A stretch of DNA of 64,000 nucleotides. Source: Azorinus chamasolen (taxonomy: Eukaryota; Mollusca; Bivalvia; Cardiida; Solecurtidae). The stretch's first letter is position 1; every line of letters begins with the position of its first letter. Below the pieces are notes generated by a model that saw only the letters and a program-made list of their open reading frames with translations, searched no databases and was not told the DNA's origin. The translations under genes and the position numbers were made by a program. The stretch lies in assembly GCA_963576725.1 (NCBI GenBank), contig OY755243.1:82075945-82139944 (forward strand). Direction: 5' to 3'. This document shows, piece by piece, positions 10,628-20,595 of this stretch.

Positions 10628-10810
10628 ACAGTAAAATCTTGATAACTCGATTTCTGAAACAAGTATTATTACTGGTATTTTAGACAAGTGGCAGGTAAAC
10701 GCAGTCTGAAAGTCATGCAGAAAGCTCCTCTGGGAGTTTTCTGTTTGACCTTTACCCTGCATTAAGCAGCCACATGCCTATAAGGTTATCAATTCTTCTG
10801 TAATCAAACA
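10628..10810. mobile_element. P-type element with unusual ends
   Basis: It has the shared P hairpin (AGTCTGAAAGTCATGCAGAA, AGCTCCTCTGGGAGTT, CCCTGCATTAAGCAGCCACA), but the left terminus reads AGTAAAATCTTGATAACTCG rather than P1-P3. The right end TTATCAATTCTTCTG is weak. Confidence 0.55.
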
Positions 10811-11079
10811 AGAATGGCACCATAGCTTCATCTATGTATATTCGTGATGTGCTTCAAGTAAACTTTATCCTTTATCCTGTTATCCACGACCTGACAGTAA
10901 TTTGGATCCAGATGACTCGGGGAGCAACTGTGGGTCTCACCCGGAATCGTGCTATTTGAACTTGGTCAATAGCTTCTCAAAAGGTTGACCGGCTCGGACT
11001 AGGTCCAAATTTAAACAAACATTATTGTTCCTCAGAGGAACAAGTGTTAAATGCTACAATACGATCATGGTATGACGTG

Positions 11080-11285
11080 AACGTATATGACATGCACACG
11101 TAAATGTAACGACATGTGTACATGTATGGCATGAGTACGTGCTTGACATGAATACGTGCATGACATGTGTACTGGTATGCCATGAGTAGGTGTATGACAT
11201 GCATACGTGTATATCATGAGTATAGGTATGGTATGTGTATGTCATGTGCATTGGTATGTTATGTTTAGGTGTATGCCATGTAAAC
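11080..11285. repeat. Degenerate ~18-bp minisatellite
   Basis: Loose repeats of TGACATGAGTACGTGTAT with many substitutions. Open frames here are by-products of the periodicity. Confidence 0.7.
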
Positions 11286-11446
11286 GCTTGGATTGATCTT
11301 AAAATCTTTCATTTTAAACATAAGTCATCGGGGCACATATTATTTCCGAATAATTTCCTTGACCGAAGCTTGCCAATTATTTTCAGAAAAGTATTTCCGT
11401 CTAAATCTGTTCTAAACAAGACGCCCACCAATACCAATTTCTAATA

Positions 11447-11710
11447 CAGTAAAAACTCGATACTACGAACACTCGATACTACGAACACTCGATACAACGA
11501 ACACTCGATATACATGAACATAGACTCAAATACATGTACGTACATGTGTACCATTATTGATCTTTGCCACAGGTGGCAGCTTAATGCCGAGTGAAAGTCG
11601 TACAGAAAGCTCCTCTATGAGCTTTCTGCACGACTTTAATCGTGCATTAAGCAGCCGTCTGCCTTCAAAGATAAACATTACTAAAATTTCGTAGTATCGA
11701 ATTTATACTG
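11447..11710. mobile_element. P4 element, TA-flanked
   Basis: It starts CAGTAAAAACTCGATACTAC and ends CGTAGTATCGAATTTATACTG, with TA on both sides. Inside the left end a 16-bp unit (ACTCGATACTACGAAC) is repeated about four times. The interior is the common P hairpin (GGTGGCAGCTTAATGCCGAG, GCTCCTCTATGAGC, GCATTAAGCAGCCG). Confidence 0.85.
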
Positions 11711-11827
11711 TAATCAATAGCCGCGGTGTAATTGATCATATAACAGTTGTTTCGTTAAATCCTTTGTGTCATGAATATTAGCCGTTTTAATTCCGGTTTT
11801 AAACCTATGAAAAGGAACCCTGTAACA

Positions 11828-11925
11828 TGTAAGCAAATAGAGCTTACCCCGAGCAGATGGTTTCTACAAGAGTTGTATGGTGTTGGTCAACTCTGTTTGC
11901 AAAGCTGTCAAAGGATTCTTCTATC
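11828..11925. repeat. B1-like hairpin remnant
   Basis: GCAAATAGAGCTTACCCCGA ... GTTGGTCAACTCTGTTTGC retains the B1 arms, with TTCTACAAGAGTTG at the centre. 11926-12469 has nothing assignable. Confidence 0.4.
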
Positions 11926-12469
11926 AAGTACATATATAACAGCTAAAAACCAGTGGTTCGTCGCTTACTCTTTCTCAATGTCATTTAGAAGGAAATATTG
12001 TATCATTTTTATAAAGTCAATTTTCAAACGTTGCACGAGTTTCCGAAATATATCTGGTTTATATTTGGATATATTTGTTTGACAGAAGACGTGTAAACGC
12101 TGTACTCTGATTAATGCAAGTTTGAAACCTACACATTAAGAATGCAAATGACATCGTCTTCCATTGTCACTCAATACTCGCCTAGAGATGTTATCGTCTG
12201 GAGACTCGTCTGTAGTAAAATGATTCACACCCGTTAAAATCTGGGGACTGGCTTTCTTATATACAATACATGGTTAGATGATTCAGGCTGATACATTTGT
12301 CTTCTATTGATCAACTATCATACAAACGTACAAAGTGCCATGGCTGTAGAACAAAACTATACATTAAGAATAAGGTTCGACACACAGAAAGGTGATATTT
12401 GGAATAATTGGTGCCAGTCTAGGGGATTTAAGATCAATCCCTCTTTCGGATCCCTTGTTTTGGTGCCTG

Positions 12470-12860
12470 GCTCGCATGTCAAATAGCTTGGACACCCAGA
12501 CGAGAAGCCGAGTAACTCGGCTTCTCATCAGGAACCAAGATGTTTGACACATTGGTCAATAGTTTCTAAAAGGTTTTTTCCAGTCGGAAGAAGTTCAACT
12601 TGGGCTAGAATAAAACCTGTTCTAATCGGGCATTCATTGAACACACGAGTGTTAAAAAACTGATGGTTGCTTATTGCAGGTAAAACGTACTGCATAAAGC
12701 GCCTATATGAGTTTCTGTATTACTTTCGACCTGCATTATGATGCCACCTGCCATAATTAGACATCTTTTTGGTAGCCCCTCAAGACAGATTCTACTGAAG
12801 ATCAAATTTTGAGCAGACATTATTTATTTTTACAGCGGGTTTTGTATTAACGTCTCAAAG
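12470..12860. mobile_element. B5 element interrupted by a P3 element
   Basis: The hairpin CAGACGAGAAGCCGAGTAAC / TCGGCTTCTCATCAGGAACC and flank GTTTGACACATTGGTCAATA are B5. After AAGTTCAACTTGGGCTA the P3 copy (12607-12797) intervenes. B5 then resumes as GATCAAATTTTGAGCAGACA and TTTTTACAGCGGG. Confidence 0.7.
12607..12797. mobile_element. P3 element nested in B5
   Basis: It runs from AATAAAACCTGTTCTAATCG to CCTCAAGACAGATTCTACTG, with P hairpin arms GATGGTTGCTTATTGCAGGT / CGACCTGCATTATGATGCC. Insertion of P into B here is the opposite order from most other nested cases. Confidence 0.7.
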
Positions 12861-13966
12861 GTAAAGCGTTGGCACACAGAAGGATTCTAACCTCGACCCA
12901 GTCACATTATTCTGAAACCGGACCAACTAGTGATTGGACTGACGAATGGAAGGACGAATAAATAAGGATTTGTTTATTTAGAGTAAATGCCGCTTCACGT
13001 CCTCAATTTCGGTGACATAAATATGTACATGTGTCATCTATTAGGATAAAGATTTCTGATAGATTTTCTAACGAAAGCTTGTTTCCCAATAAAGAAACAT
13101 TTCTCCAATTTCATATAATCAATATACCTCGGGAGTTCCATTCAAGTTAACGTGATTATACGTGCATTTATGTATGATCAATGGTACTTTCCTTTCTTAC
13201 GCCCACTTACGGTAACTCCTACAAACCACTTTATCCATTAAAATCACCACTGTGCTATAAAACCGCATGTACTTTAAGTCCAATTATATTTCTACGCAAA
13301 TTAGTTTCTGCGCTCAGTTAGCTCTCAAATAGGAAGACATGAGGTTTTGAACAGAAAATAACATCATTTTACGATTTCTTTACTCGGAAAGGGCATAGGA
13401 AAATATTGCGAAACATCTAAATCAAACGAATAAAATGTCTGAATCACATGATCATGGACTGTAATTTATTCAGAAATTTTGTTCAATGTATAAATCTATT
13501 GACAACACAAGAGAAACTTAAACTGAAAGCGTGAAAGCAAGTCGTTCCATAGTCCCCAAGTGTTTGGTGCAAGCGGACCACGTGTCCTGACTGGGACAAC
13601 TGTCTCTTAACTTACTTTATGCTCTCCTCTGATATCACCTTTGAATGTGGGTTACGATTTATCTTTGACACCGCGTTTGACATCGTCTACACTATATCAT
13701 TGACATCACGCTTTGTATCCATCAGCACTTTATATTTGACACCACACTTGACATCTGTTGTTTTATCCTTGACACTGTATTTGAAATCTACTTGCGCATT
13801 GTACAAAGCCATATCGCGCTCTTCTCCCTCCAGATTGCGATAAAGTACCGGTATCATTGCAACGGAATCTTGCAGTCACATGAGCTGATTATTTTGTTCA
13901 GAAGTCATCAAATCACATTTGCCACTGAAAGCTAATTCTTACATAGTTATCAATTACAGGGATATT
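12861..13966. other. Unassigned 1.1-kb stretch
   Basis: No recognised element. 13630-13800 has a loose recurrence of TTTGACAYC-like words (TTGACACCG, TTGACATCG, TTGACATCA, TTGACACCA), a weak degenerate tandem repeat. No exon supported. Confidence 0.35.
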
Positions 13967-14200
13967 TAACTCTTTATTTATAAATACGCCTTTCTATGGC
14001 TTTGCAAAAAATGTAGACCCAGATTAGAAGCTCCTACAGGAGCCGTCTGACCAGAGTCTGTTCTGTTTGCTTGAGAAGTAATATAGATACATGTATAATT
14101 CTACAGTGTATGCCATGGATAAATATCCCCCTGCTCATGTGTCATTATAATAATAAACTTGTTAATATGTTATAGTGTCATTTTTTCTTTCATTAATGGC
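13967..14200 (+). mobile_element. B1 element
   Basis: It starts TTAACTCTTTATTTATAAAT. The hairpin TGTAGACCCAGATTAGAAGC pairs with GCCGTCTGACCAGAGTCTG around GCTCCTACAGGAGC. The flank ATTCTACAGTGTATGCCATG is present; the right terminus is decayed. Confidence 0.7.
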
Positions 14201-14394
14201 CTAAAGGCAAAATGATTAGAAGAGGCCATAACGGGATCTATCGCCGACTCATCGGGAATTGATGTCTGTGCCCGCGACCTCAGAAACGTTTAAAGTGCAA
14301 CTGTCTGGCAGATATGACAGAAGACGCAAGATATGCAGGGTACTTGATCATGTAAACCATTACCCGGCTATGAAGCAATTAATTATGTCCAACG

Positions 14395-14520
14395 TTAGAT
14401 CCGGTGCAATTTTGACTATTGCCTCTGATTCGATTAAGCTTTTGAGAAATATTGAGCGAGTGCCAAACAGCTGGGATCCTAGTGAGTTATACGGCATCTG
14501 ATCTTGACCTAAGTTGTTTG
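14395..14520. repeat. B5 element, decayed
   Basis: GATCCGGTGCAATTTTGACT, GATTCGATTAAGCTTTTGAG, then GCCAAACAGCTGGGATCCTA and a weak hairpin to TTGTTTGCC. Confidence 0.5.
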
Positions 14521-14714
14521 CCAAACCGAGTCAGGTTGCAGATACAGATAGCATTGTAAACATAACTGGGTATAATGATAGATAAGGTAAGCACATAGGA
14601 AACACAGTTTGACAGTTTGATAGAGATTCAGTCATATAAAATAACCATTTTCGCTTATTTTATCATTTGTACATAAATTTTGAAAAATAGATGATATGTT
14701 GTTTTTCTGTTATA

Positions 14715-14985
14715 CAGTAAAACTGGACGTTCAAATCAATATTGATGTCAGTCTTCAAGATAGGTGGCAGCTTAATGCAGGGTTAATGTCATGCAAAAAG
14801 CTCCAAAAAGGCCGTTCAAATCAGAATTAGTGTCAGTCTTTAAGATAGGTGACAACTTAATGCAGAGAGAAGGATATGCAGAAAGTTCCTATAGGAGCTT
14901 TCTGCATTACTTTCTATCTGTATTAAGCAGCAACGCGCCTCAATCACCTTAATTGTTCATCGTCAAAGTTCCGGTTAAGGGCCCA
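14715..14985. mobile_element. P1-like element with duplicated left arm
   Basis: The left arm is present twice: GACGTTCAAATCAATATTGA...GGTGGCAGCTTAATGCAGGG...AAAGCTCC, then GCCGTTCAAATCAGAATTAG...GGTGACAACTTAATGCAGAG. These are followed by one good hairpin centre TTCCTATAGGAGCTTTCTGC and right arm. The right end is decayed after GTTCCGGTTAAGG. Confidence 0.7.
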
Positions 14986-15066
14986 GGGTATGCAATACCG
15001 TTTACATTACAATGTATGGGGCGACACGATGATGACATTTACAAACAATGTGGATGCAGATGAGAC

Positions 15067-15301
15067 GTCGAGTAACTCCGTGTCTCACCAGGGTCGAGTA
15101 ACTCCGTGTCTCACCAGGGTCGAGTAACTCCGTGTCTCACCAGGGTCGAGTAACTCCGTGTCTCACCAGGGTCGAGTAACCCCATGTCTAACCAGGGTCG
15201 AGTAAGTCCGTGTCTCACCATGGTCGAGTAACTCCGTGTCTAACCAGGGTCGAGTAAGTCCGTGTCTCACCAGGGTCAAGTAACTCCGTGTCTCACCAGG
15301 G
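15067..15301. repeat. 26-bp minisatellite, 9 copies, built from a B5/B2 hairpin arm
   Basis: The unit GTCGAGTAACTCCGTGTCTC + ACCAGG differs from the B5 hairpin GACGCCGAGTAACTCGGCGTCTCATCAGG by few changes. The array sits exactly where that hairpin would be: upstream is CAATGTGGATGCAGATGAGAC and downstream GTTCAACCTGTTTGACACTC, both B5 flanks. Confidence 0.9.
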
Positions 15302-15419
15302 TTCAACCTGTTTGACACTCTGATAGTAATTTATGAAAACATGGAAGAAAAACATTGTTTTGAGAATAAAAGAAAATGCCTATATATATATTAAAGAATG
15401 CAGTTACATTAGTGAATCT

Positions 15420-15770
15420 GCTACATATGAGCAAACGGATCAAAATCATCTCCTATAGCAAGGTGATCCCGTCAGCACTCAAGATAGGTACTAATAAGAT
15501 GGTTCCTATAGGAACCGCCTGATCCGGATTTACTCTGGTTGCAAATGCAAGACACCGGGATGAGTTTACCCTTTCCCTGTTCTATGTTGTTTATTCAAAA
15601 ATGTCAATACCTACTGAATATTCATGTAGAAATTTGTTATAATGAAGTACGGAAGATGGGTCATTGTAACCATGTTAGAAAGTAAAGAAACAGATATTTC
15701 AAATTCCATTAGCAAACATAGCAGACCTTAAACAGACAGCTCCTATAAGAGTATTTTACTACATGTATAT
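15420..15770 (-). mobile_element. B6-type element with neighbouring hairpins
   Basis: TTTACCCTTTCCCTGTTCTA at about 15568, AATACCTACTGAATATTCAT and AAAGTAAAGAAACAGATATT are B6 sequence in reverse. The series ends in AGCAAACATAGCAGACC...CAGACAGCTCCTATAAGAG. Upstream, AAGATGGTTCCTATAGGAAC CGCCTGATCC is a second hairpin. Boundaries are uncertain. Confidence 0.5.
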
Positions 15771-16263
15771 ATGTTTAATGAATGGTAAGTGTTCTTTACA
15801 CACATCTAGCATTCCGAAATGACACTTTCTAAAGTTATACAATCTGAATCTAAAGTAAACCATCTCTTAAACAATTTACAGTTGCAATCGGAATAGAAAT
15901 GACACACGCTTTCACAATTACGAGAGCATTAACGGAGAAAATGCTTTTTAAAGTACGGCATAATGGCCCTGTTCATGAACCTATTGGGAACTAATGTCTA
16001 GGAAAACGGTCTTAAATCAGTAAAACAAGTATGAAACGCAGACGTCTGGTGGAAATGACACAGGGTCTTGTTATGTTGTATACACGATCAATCACCTTTC
16101 TTTTGGTCAGACTTAAAACATAAGATTTTCAATGCAAAGCTAGACCATTAACTTTAGATATTATTAGGATAGATAACATACGTTTGTGATATAATTTACC
16201 TTAATGTTCCTAAGTATTCGGGCCGTCAGGCTTAGTCAAATATTGGTAAGTCGTTTAGCTATA
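15771..16263. other. Unassigned stretch
   Basis: No repeat family or exon supportable. Confidence 0.3.
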
Positions 16264-16467
16264 CAGTAAAACCCCTCTAAACCGGACGTTAATTCTAGTA
16301 TAAATACCGGTCCAGGAGACAGGTGGCAGCTTAATACAGGGTGAAAGTCATGCAGAAAGCTCCTCTAGGAGCTTTCTGAATGACTTTCACCCTGTATTAA
16401 GCAGCCACCTGTCTGAAAGTATCTAAATTCTTCTCTGCTAGAATTCCGGTTTAGAGAGGTTTTACTG
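16264..16467. mobile_element. P1 reference copy, 204 bp, TA-flanked
   Basis: The best-kept P1. It runs CAGTAAAACCCCTCTAAACC to GGTTTAGAGAGGTTTTACTG, with TA on both sides. Arms GGTGGCAGCTTAATACAGGG, GAAAGTCATGCAGAAAGCTC pair almost perfectly with the right half around CTCCTCTAGGAG. The two ends differ just inside the TIR (ACGTTAATTCTAGTATAAAT versus AATTCTAGCAGAGAAGAATT), so orientation can be read. Confidence 0.92.
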
Positions 16468-16594
16468 TATAAGCTACAACTTTAATTTAGGTTACCATAA
16501 ATATCCTAAAGTTTAGTTTTACAAACGTATTCAGTGAGGAGATTAGGTGTCCGAATACTTAGGGTATAATAAATTGCTAAAAATTAGAATATTG

Positions 16595-16735
16595 TCTAAG
16601 TTTAAGGCAGCTAAAGGCAGGGTGAAAGCCATGCAGAAAGCTCCTCTAGGACTGTCACCCTGCATTAAACAGTCACCTGCTTACAATTATCTAAATTCTT
16701 CTTTACTGGAATTCCGATTTAGTGGGGGTTTACTG
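16595..16735. mobile_element. P1 element, left half deleted
   Basis: GCAGGGTGAAAGCCATGCAG and CTCCTCTAGGACTGTCACCC show loss of most of the right hairpin arm. The right terminus TCCGATTTAGTGGGGGTTTACTG is intact and followed by TA. Confidence 0.7.
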
Positions 16736-16923
16736 TATAACACACCATCTACGGACAGCATTCTAAAATCATAAGTTCAAACAGTTATACAAATGACAAA
16801 ACAATATTCATAAATCAAGTTATATTTGATTCATCATCCGAACCCTGGTCTGCCATGGGGATCTCTGTATATCTTCTAATTTCCATACACAATGTAAACA
16901 TCAATACCTCATACAGTTTCAAC

Positions 16924-17136
16924 TTAACTATGCCGCTGCCAATGGCGCATCTGTGATTACCTATGCAAACAGTTTGGATCCAGATGAGACGCCGAGTAAC
17001 TCGGCGTTTTATCAGAATCCAAACTGTTTGTTACTTTGACTATGGTTTTGAAACAAAATTGAAGAAATGTTAAAAATGAAAATTGCAGCAGACGACAAAG
17101 GTAACAGACGACACAATTTGGCAGCGAAAGCGTTAA
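16924..17136 (+). mobile_element. B2 element, 213 bp, TTAA-flanked
   Basis: It starts TTAACTATGCCGCTGCCAAT and ends TTTGGCAGCGAAAGCGTTAA. The hairpin CAGTTTGGATCCAGATGAGA, CGCCGAGTAACTCGGCG sits left of centre. AGCAGACGACAAAGGTAACA, a short GACGAC-type direct repeat, sits near the right end. Confidence 0.85.
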
Positions 17137-17290
17137 CCCTTATCTTGCTAATCCCAATCCGACCAACAACATTTGCCAGCAGCTAAATTCCACTAGTTTA
17201 TGACGCCGTGTAACTCGGGGTTTCATCAGGGTCCAAATTGTGTGATAATCGCCATAAAGATTGTCAGAAGTCAACGCGAATCGGACGTAA
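17133..17290 (+). mobile_element. B5 variant sharing a TTAA with the B2 copy
   Basis: It begins at the same TTAA: TTAACCCTTATCTTGCTAAT. One hairpin arm is seen as ATGACGCCGTGTAACTCGGG, GTTTCATCAGGGTCCAAATT. The right terminus is not clear. Confidence 0.5.
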
Positions 17291-17483
17291 GTTAACATTT
17301 CAGAAGATATACGTCTAGCATTCATAACTTTTACAGCAGTATAAGGCCCGAGACGGTGCCGGGAAGGGCTTTAGCCTATTGGTTGGTGATATCCAAAGTG
17401 AATTGAGCAATTAGTGATTATAGAGTCAATTCCTTATTAAAGACTCGGCATTTTTAGAGAATTTCGAAAAACAACCACTACAG

Positions 17484-17533
17484 TTTAGGCCCGGATCAGA
17501 GAACCCGCTGATATGGGTCTACACTGTTTACAA
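17484..17533. repeat. J-type palindrome fragment
   Basis: CAGTTTAGGCCCGGATCAGA / CTGATATGGGTCTACACTGT; short and decayed. Confidence 0.4.
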
Positions 17534-17736
17534 ATCATTAATGGTAGTACACTCAACCTCGCATTCAAAGGGCCAGACTCATTTTCATTTGCAAGACTGC
17601 TTTCTGTATTGACTATCTAGTTTCGCTGATCGCCAATATAATAGCACATAATTATGGGACCATATTCTCCGTCATGCTAAAAATACTGAACACAATACCG
17701 TTTCAGTTTAAGTAAACAGCAATGCAACAAGACAAT

Positions 17737-17863
17737 ATAGTGGAACCTGTCTTAAGAGGCCTTTAATTTATCTAACATGGGAGCGTTAAAAGCAGATGAT
17801 TGCTTACTAATACAGGGCAAAGGTAATGCAGAAAGCTCCTATATGCCGCTTATTAACATCACT
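17737..17863. mobile_element. P3 element, left half
   Basis: TAGTGGAACCTGTCTTAAGA, then ATGATTGCTTACTAATACAG and TAATGCAGAAAGCTCCTATA; the right half is missing. Confidence 0.6.
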
Positions 17864-17975
17864 GTTTCCAGAGCTCCGGATACCTAATTACCCAAATTAT
17901 TCGGACAAGCACACATAGACACATTGTGCAAACCCAGATCAAACTGCTTCTGAAAAAGAATTTTATCAGGATATA

Positions 17976-18179
17976 CAGTAAAACCCCTCTTAACCGGACG
18001 CTACCTTTAGTATAAATATTGACCTTGGAGACAGGTGACAGCTTAACGCAGGATGAAAGCCATACAGAAAGCTTCTCCGTGAGCTTTCTGCATGTCTTTC
18101 ACCCTGCATTAAGCAGCCACCTGCCTAAAGGTATCTAAATTCTTCTCTATTGGAATTCCGGTTTGGAGGGGTTTTATTG
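17976..18179. mobile_element. P1 element, 204 bp, TA-flanked
   Basis: CAGTAAAACCCCTCTTAACC at the left, GGTTTGGAGGGGTTTTATTG at the right. The same length as the 16264 copy. Hairpin centre GCTTCTCCGTGAGC. Confidence 0.88.
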
Positions 18180-18479
18180 TACCCAATTTGCTAGTATGTA
18201 TAACCTCATTGGGGTCCAGCAGACATATGACATATGCTCCTTCTTACATAGATATTCATGAAGTAAAGAGTTAAGACGCCAACAGGATATGCATGACCGG
18301 TTTGCAAAAGTGCCAAAAAGGTGTCACTATATGGTACAGGGATAAACAAAATCCTAAACTCTCATCTACTAAACGTTGATATGTTCCTCTTATTTACACC
18401 AGTAGAACGACACGCAACAAATCGTAAAACAACTGACAAAGGATGTAATCAGTATAAATGTTTTCCAAAATGCTACCTC

Positions 18480-18700
18480 GCTCGCTCTGATCCATTTTTG
18501 TACCATTTCCATTTAACGGCAGATTTCTCTTGACAGATAAACAACTACTGTCTGGTCATATCCTGTAACAGCAAATTAAACCTTTCGCCAGGAACAGAAC
18601 ACGATCGTTACCACAATATTACTTGTCGCAAATTAGGGTCGGCAAAAGTAATTGAGGGTCTATGTTGACTTCCATTAACCCACATGGTGTGTTCTCCACT
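18480..18700. repeat. Dispersed repeat R1, copy 1
   Basis: CTGTCTGGTCATATCCTGTA, AACAGCAAATTAAACCTTTC, ACTTGTCGCAAATTAGGGTC and TATGTTGACTTCCATTAACC recur at 26940-27113, 32940-33010 and 38990-39115. No ORF is kept. 18180-18480 and 18701-18998 show only B1 scraps (18240-18275). Confidence 0.6.
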
Positions 18701-18998
18701 GCTTGGCAATTTGAAAAGACTTTTACTGCCTATCACTGGCTTCCATCTCCCTTATATAGCATTTTATACCATGTTTAGATATGTATAATCTACTGTAGAA
18801 ACATTATTTATTGCAGGATGTGACATCTAGTGGCCAATAGTGTTATTTGAACATTTGCTAATATCTAAAAATCAAGTTTGTGTGTGTCTTGATTTTTTAT
18901 ACCTAGATTAGCGCGTCTGTTAAAAACATTAGCCTTTATTGTATGGAAACCGAATATAGAAGACCTTTGAAATACGCTCCTGACAGAGCTCTATGATC

Positions 18999-19178
18999 TG
19001 GGTCCATGCTTATAAAGCTTTTAGTTGAGTCTGACTTTCGTTCTCAAGCTTTTGATTGGTCAGATTTGAGTTCTCAAGCTTTTGATTGGTCAGATTTGAG
19101 CCAAAGGCTCAAATCTGACCAATCAAAAGCTTGAGAACGTACTCAGACTCAACTAAACGTTTTATAAGCATGGACCCA
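18999..19178. repeat. Large palindrome Q with an internal 31-bp arm duplication
   Basis: TGGGTCCATGCTTATAAAGC at the left is mirrored by AACGTTTTATAAGCATGGACCCA at the right. The left arm contains TCTCAAGCTTTTGATTGGTC + AGATTTGAG twice, the right arm only once. The short loop is CCAAAGG. A weak relative of the arm occurs at 48205-48240. Confidence 0.85.
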
Positions 19179-19377
19179 GGATCTTCACTGTTTGTCATAC
19201 ATACCATTTACTTCAGTGATACAGTTTGATACATTTCTTTGTTTAATTAATATTCAGAAAGGGAGGAGCCAGTTTTAATTTTTCAACAGATTAGGTTGTT
19301 TAGTAACTGATAGCACAACTTTTAGGGTTTCCTTATTGAGTTCAAGTAGGCAATGTATGAACATAAGTTTTAAATGT

Positions 19378-19586
19378 GACCCTTTCCTCAATAAATACGT
19401 CTTTCTACACCTCTGTAATAGTTACTTGAAACCATTGTGATAAATAGAGCATTCGCTCCATAGGAGCAAATGCTCTTTTTATCACAATGGTTTCTATACT
19501 AAACAATTCTAACATTTTTCTTTTCTCTAGTAAATGCTCCTTTCCGTAGATTCATTCAAAGAGGTTTGTTCTTAAAATAACCTTAC
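19378..19586 (-). mobile_element. B3 element
   Basis: ACCCTTTCCTCAATAAATAC, then GAAACCATTGTGATAAATAG, AGCATTCGCTCC ATAGGAGCAAATGCTC, TTATCACAATGGTTTC, and AGTAAATGCTCCTTTCCGTA to ATAACCTTA. Reverse orientation relative to 25876. Confidence 0.78.
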
Positions 19587-19589
19587 CAC

Positions 19590-19755
19590 TTTACACCATA
19601 AATACGCCTTTCTACGCCTTTACAAACAAAGTTTGCGTTTGGTATCATGTAAATCACGAAAAAAACTATTTTGTTCATAGCACCATTATAAAACGTCAGT
19701 GAATTGATATTCATGGTGTCATTGTTATTATATTTATGGCGTAAACGATTAATCA
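19590..19755 (+). mobile_element. B1 element, hairpin deleted
   Basis: ACTTTACACCATAAATACGC, CTTTCTACGCCTTTACAAAC is the left arm. TTGATATTCATGGTGTCATT and ATTTATGGCGTAAACG form the right. The centre is lost. Confidence 0.6.
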
Positions 19756-19892
19756 TGGATACACCATGTTCTAGTTTTCGCTAAGATGAAAAGCATTGCA
19801 AGAATGGGTAAGATATAAAAACGAAAAGAGTGAAGTAAATGTCATTTTATGCTTCCATATAGGGAATAAATTAACTCGAAATCAGAATAACT

Positions 19893-20124
19893 AAAGGTTC
19901 GGTCCTTTCAAATTTTCTATACAGAATTGTTCCAAAATGTACGCATATCTAGAAATACAAATGACATCTTAATGCAGTTTTTAAAGTAATGTTGAAAGCT
20001 CCTGCAGAAGCTTTCAGCATTACTTTAGACTTGCATGAATCTGTGAACTTGATAAATTGTTCAGATTAGAAATCGGATGTAGTAATTTGTATGGTCCTTT
20101 GGAATTCAAGATATCGAAGTTCAA
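19893..20124. mobile_element. P5 element
   Basis: The right terminus GTCCTTTGGAATTCAAGATATCGAAGTTCAAC mirrors the family end TTGAACTTCGATATCTCGAA. The left end is decayed (AAAGGTTCGGTCC). The hairpin ATGACATCTTAATGCAG, GAAAGCTCCTGCAGAAGCTTTC, AGACTTGCATGAATC is the shared P core. Confidence 0.7.
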
Positions 20125-20140
20125 CTATACTTTAACAGCA

Positions 20141-20235
20141 GGTTGCTAATTAATGCAGAAATTATACACAAATCGGTGGGAACCGTTTTCGCATTACTGT
20201 CGGTCTGCATTTAGGAACAACTTGCCTTGATGGTC
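20141..20235. mobile_element. P-core hairpin without ends
   Basis: CAGGTTGCTAATTAATGCAG / GTCGGTCTGCATTTAGGAAC, AACTTGCC around TGGGAACCG. A very divergent core; termini not seen. Confidence 0.45.
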
Positions 20236-20595
20236 AGCAATCATATTTCTGTAAAGTGAATTTATTGTAGCAAGATGAAGTATACAAGCACTGATAAGTA
20301 ATAGGTCATTGATATAAACCATGACTGAACACTTTTGAAGCATTCACGAACAGATACACTTCGGCAAACAGTATAGATCAAGATAAAAGTACCGATGAAG
20401 AAACCGTTGGATCAGCGTCTACGCTATTTGTTACCATGGCAATTTAATCTATAGTTTTAAAAATGGTGCCAAATGTACTTATTTATTGTTAACCAATACT
20501 CTTTCAACATCTTCAGCACGAACGACACCATTACCATCGTCTTCATCGATAGCGTTTGTAATATCATCTCCATGGTGAGAAACATTTGTGCATTT

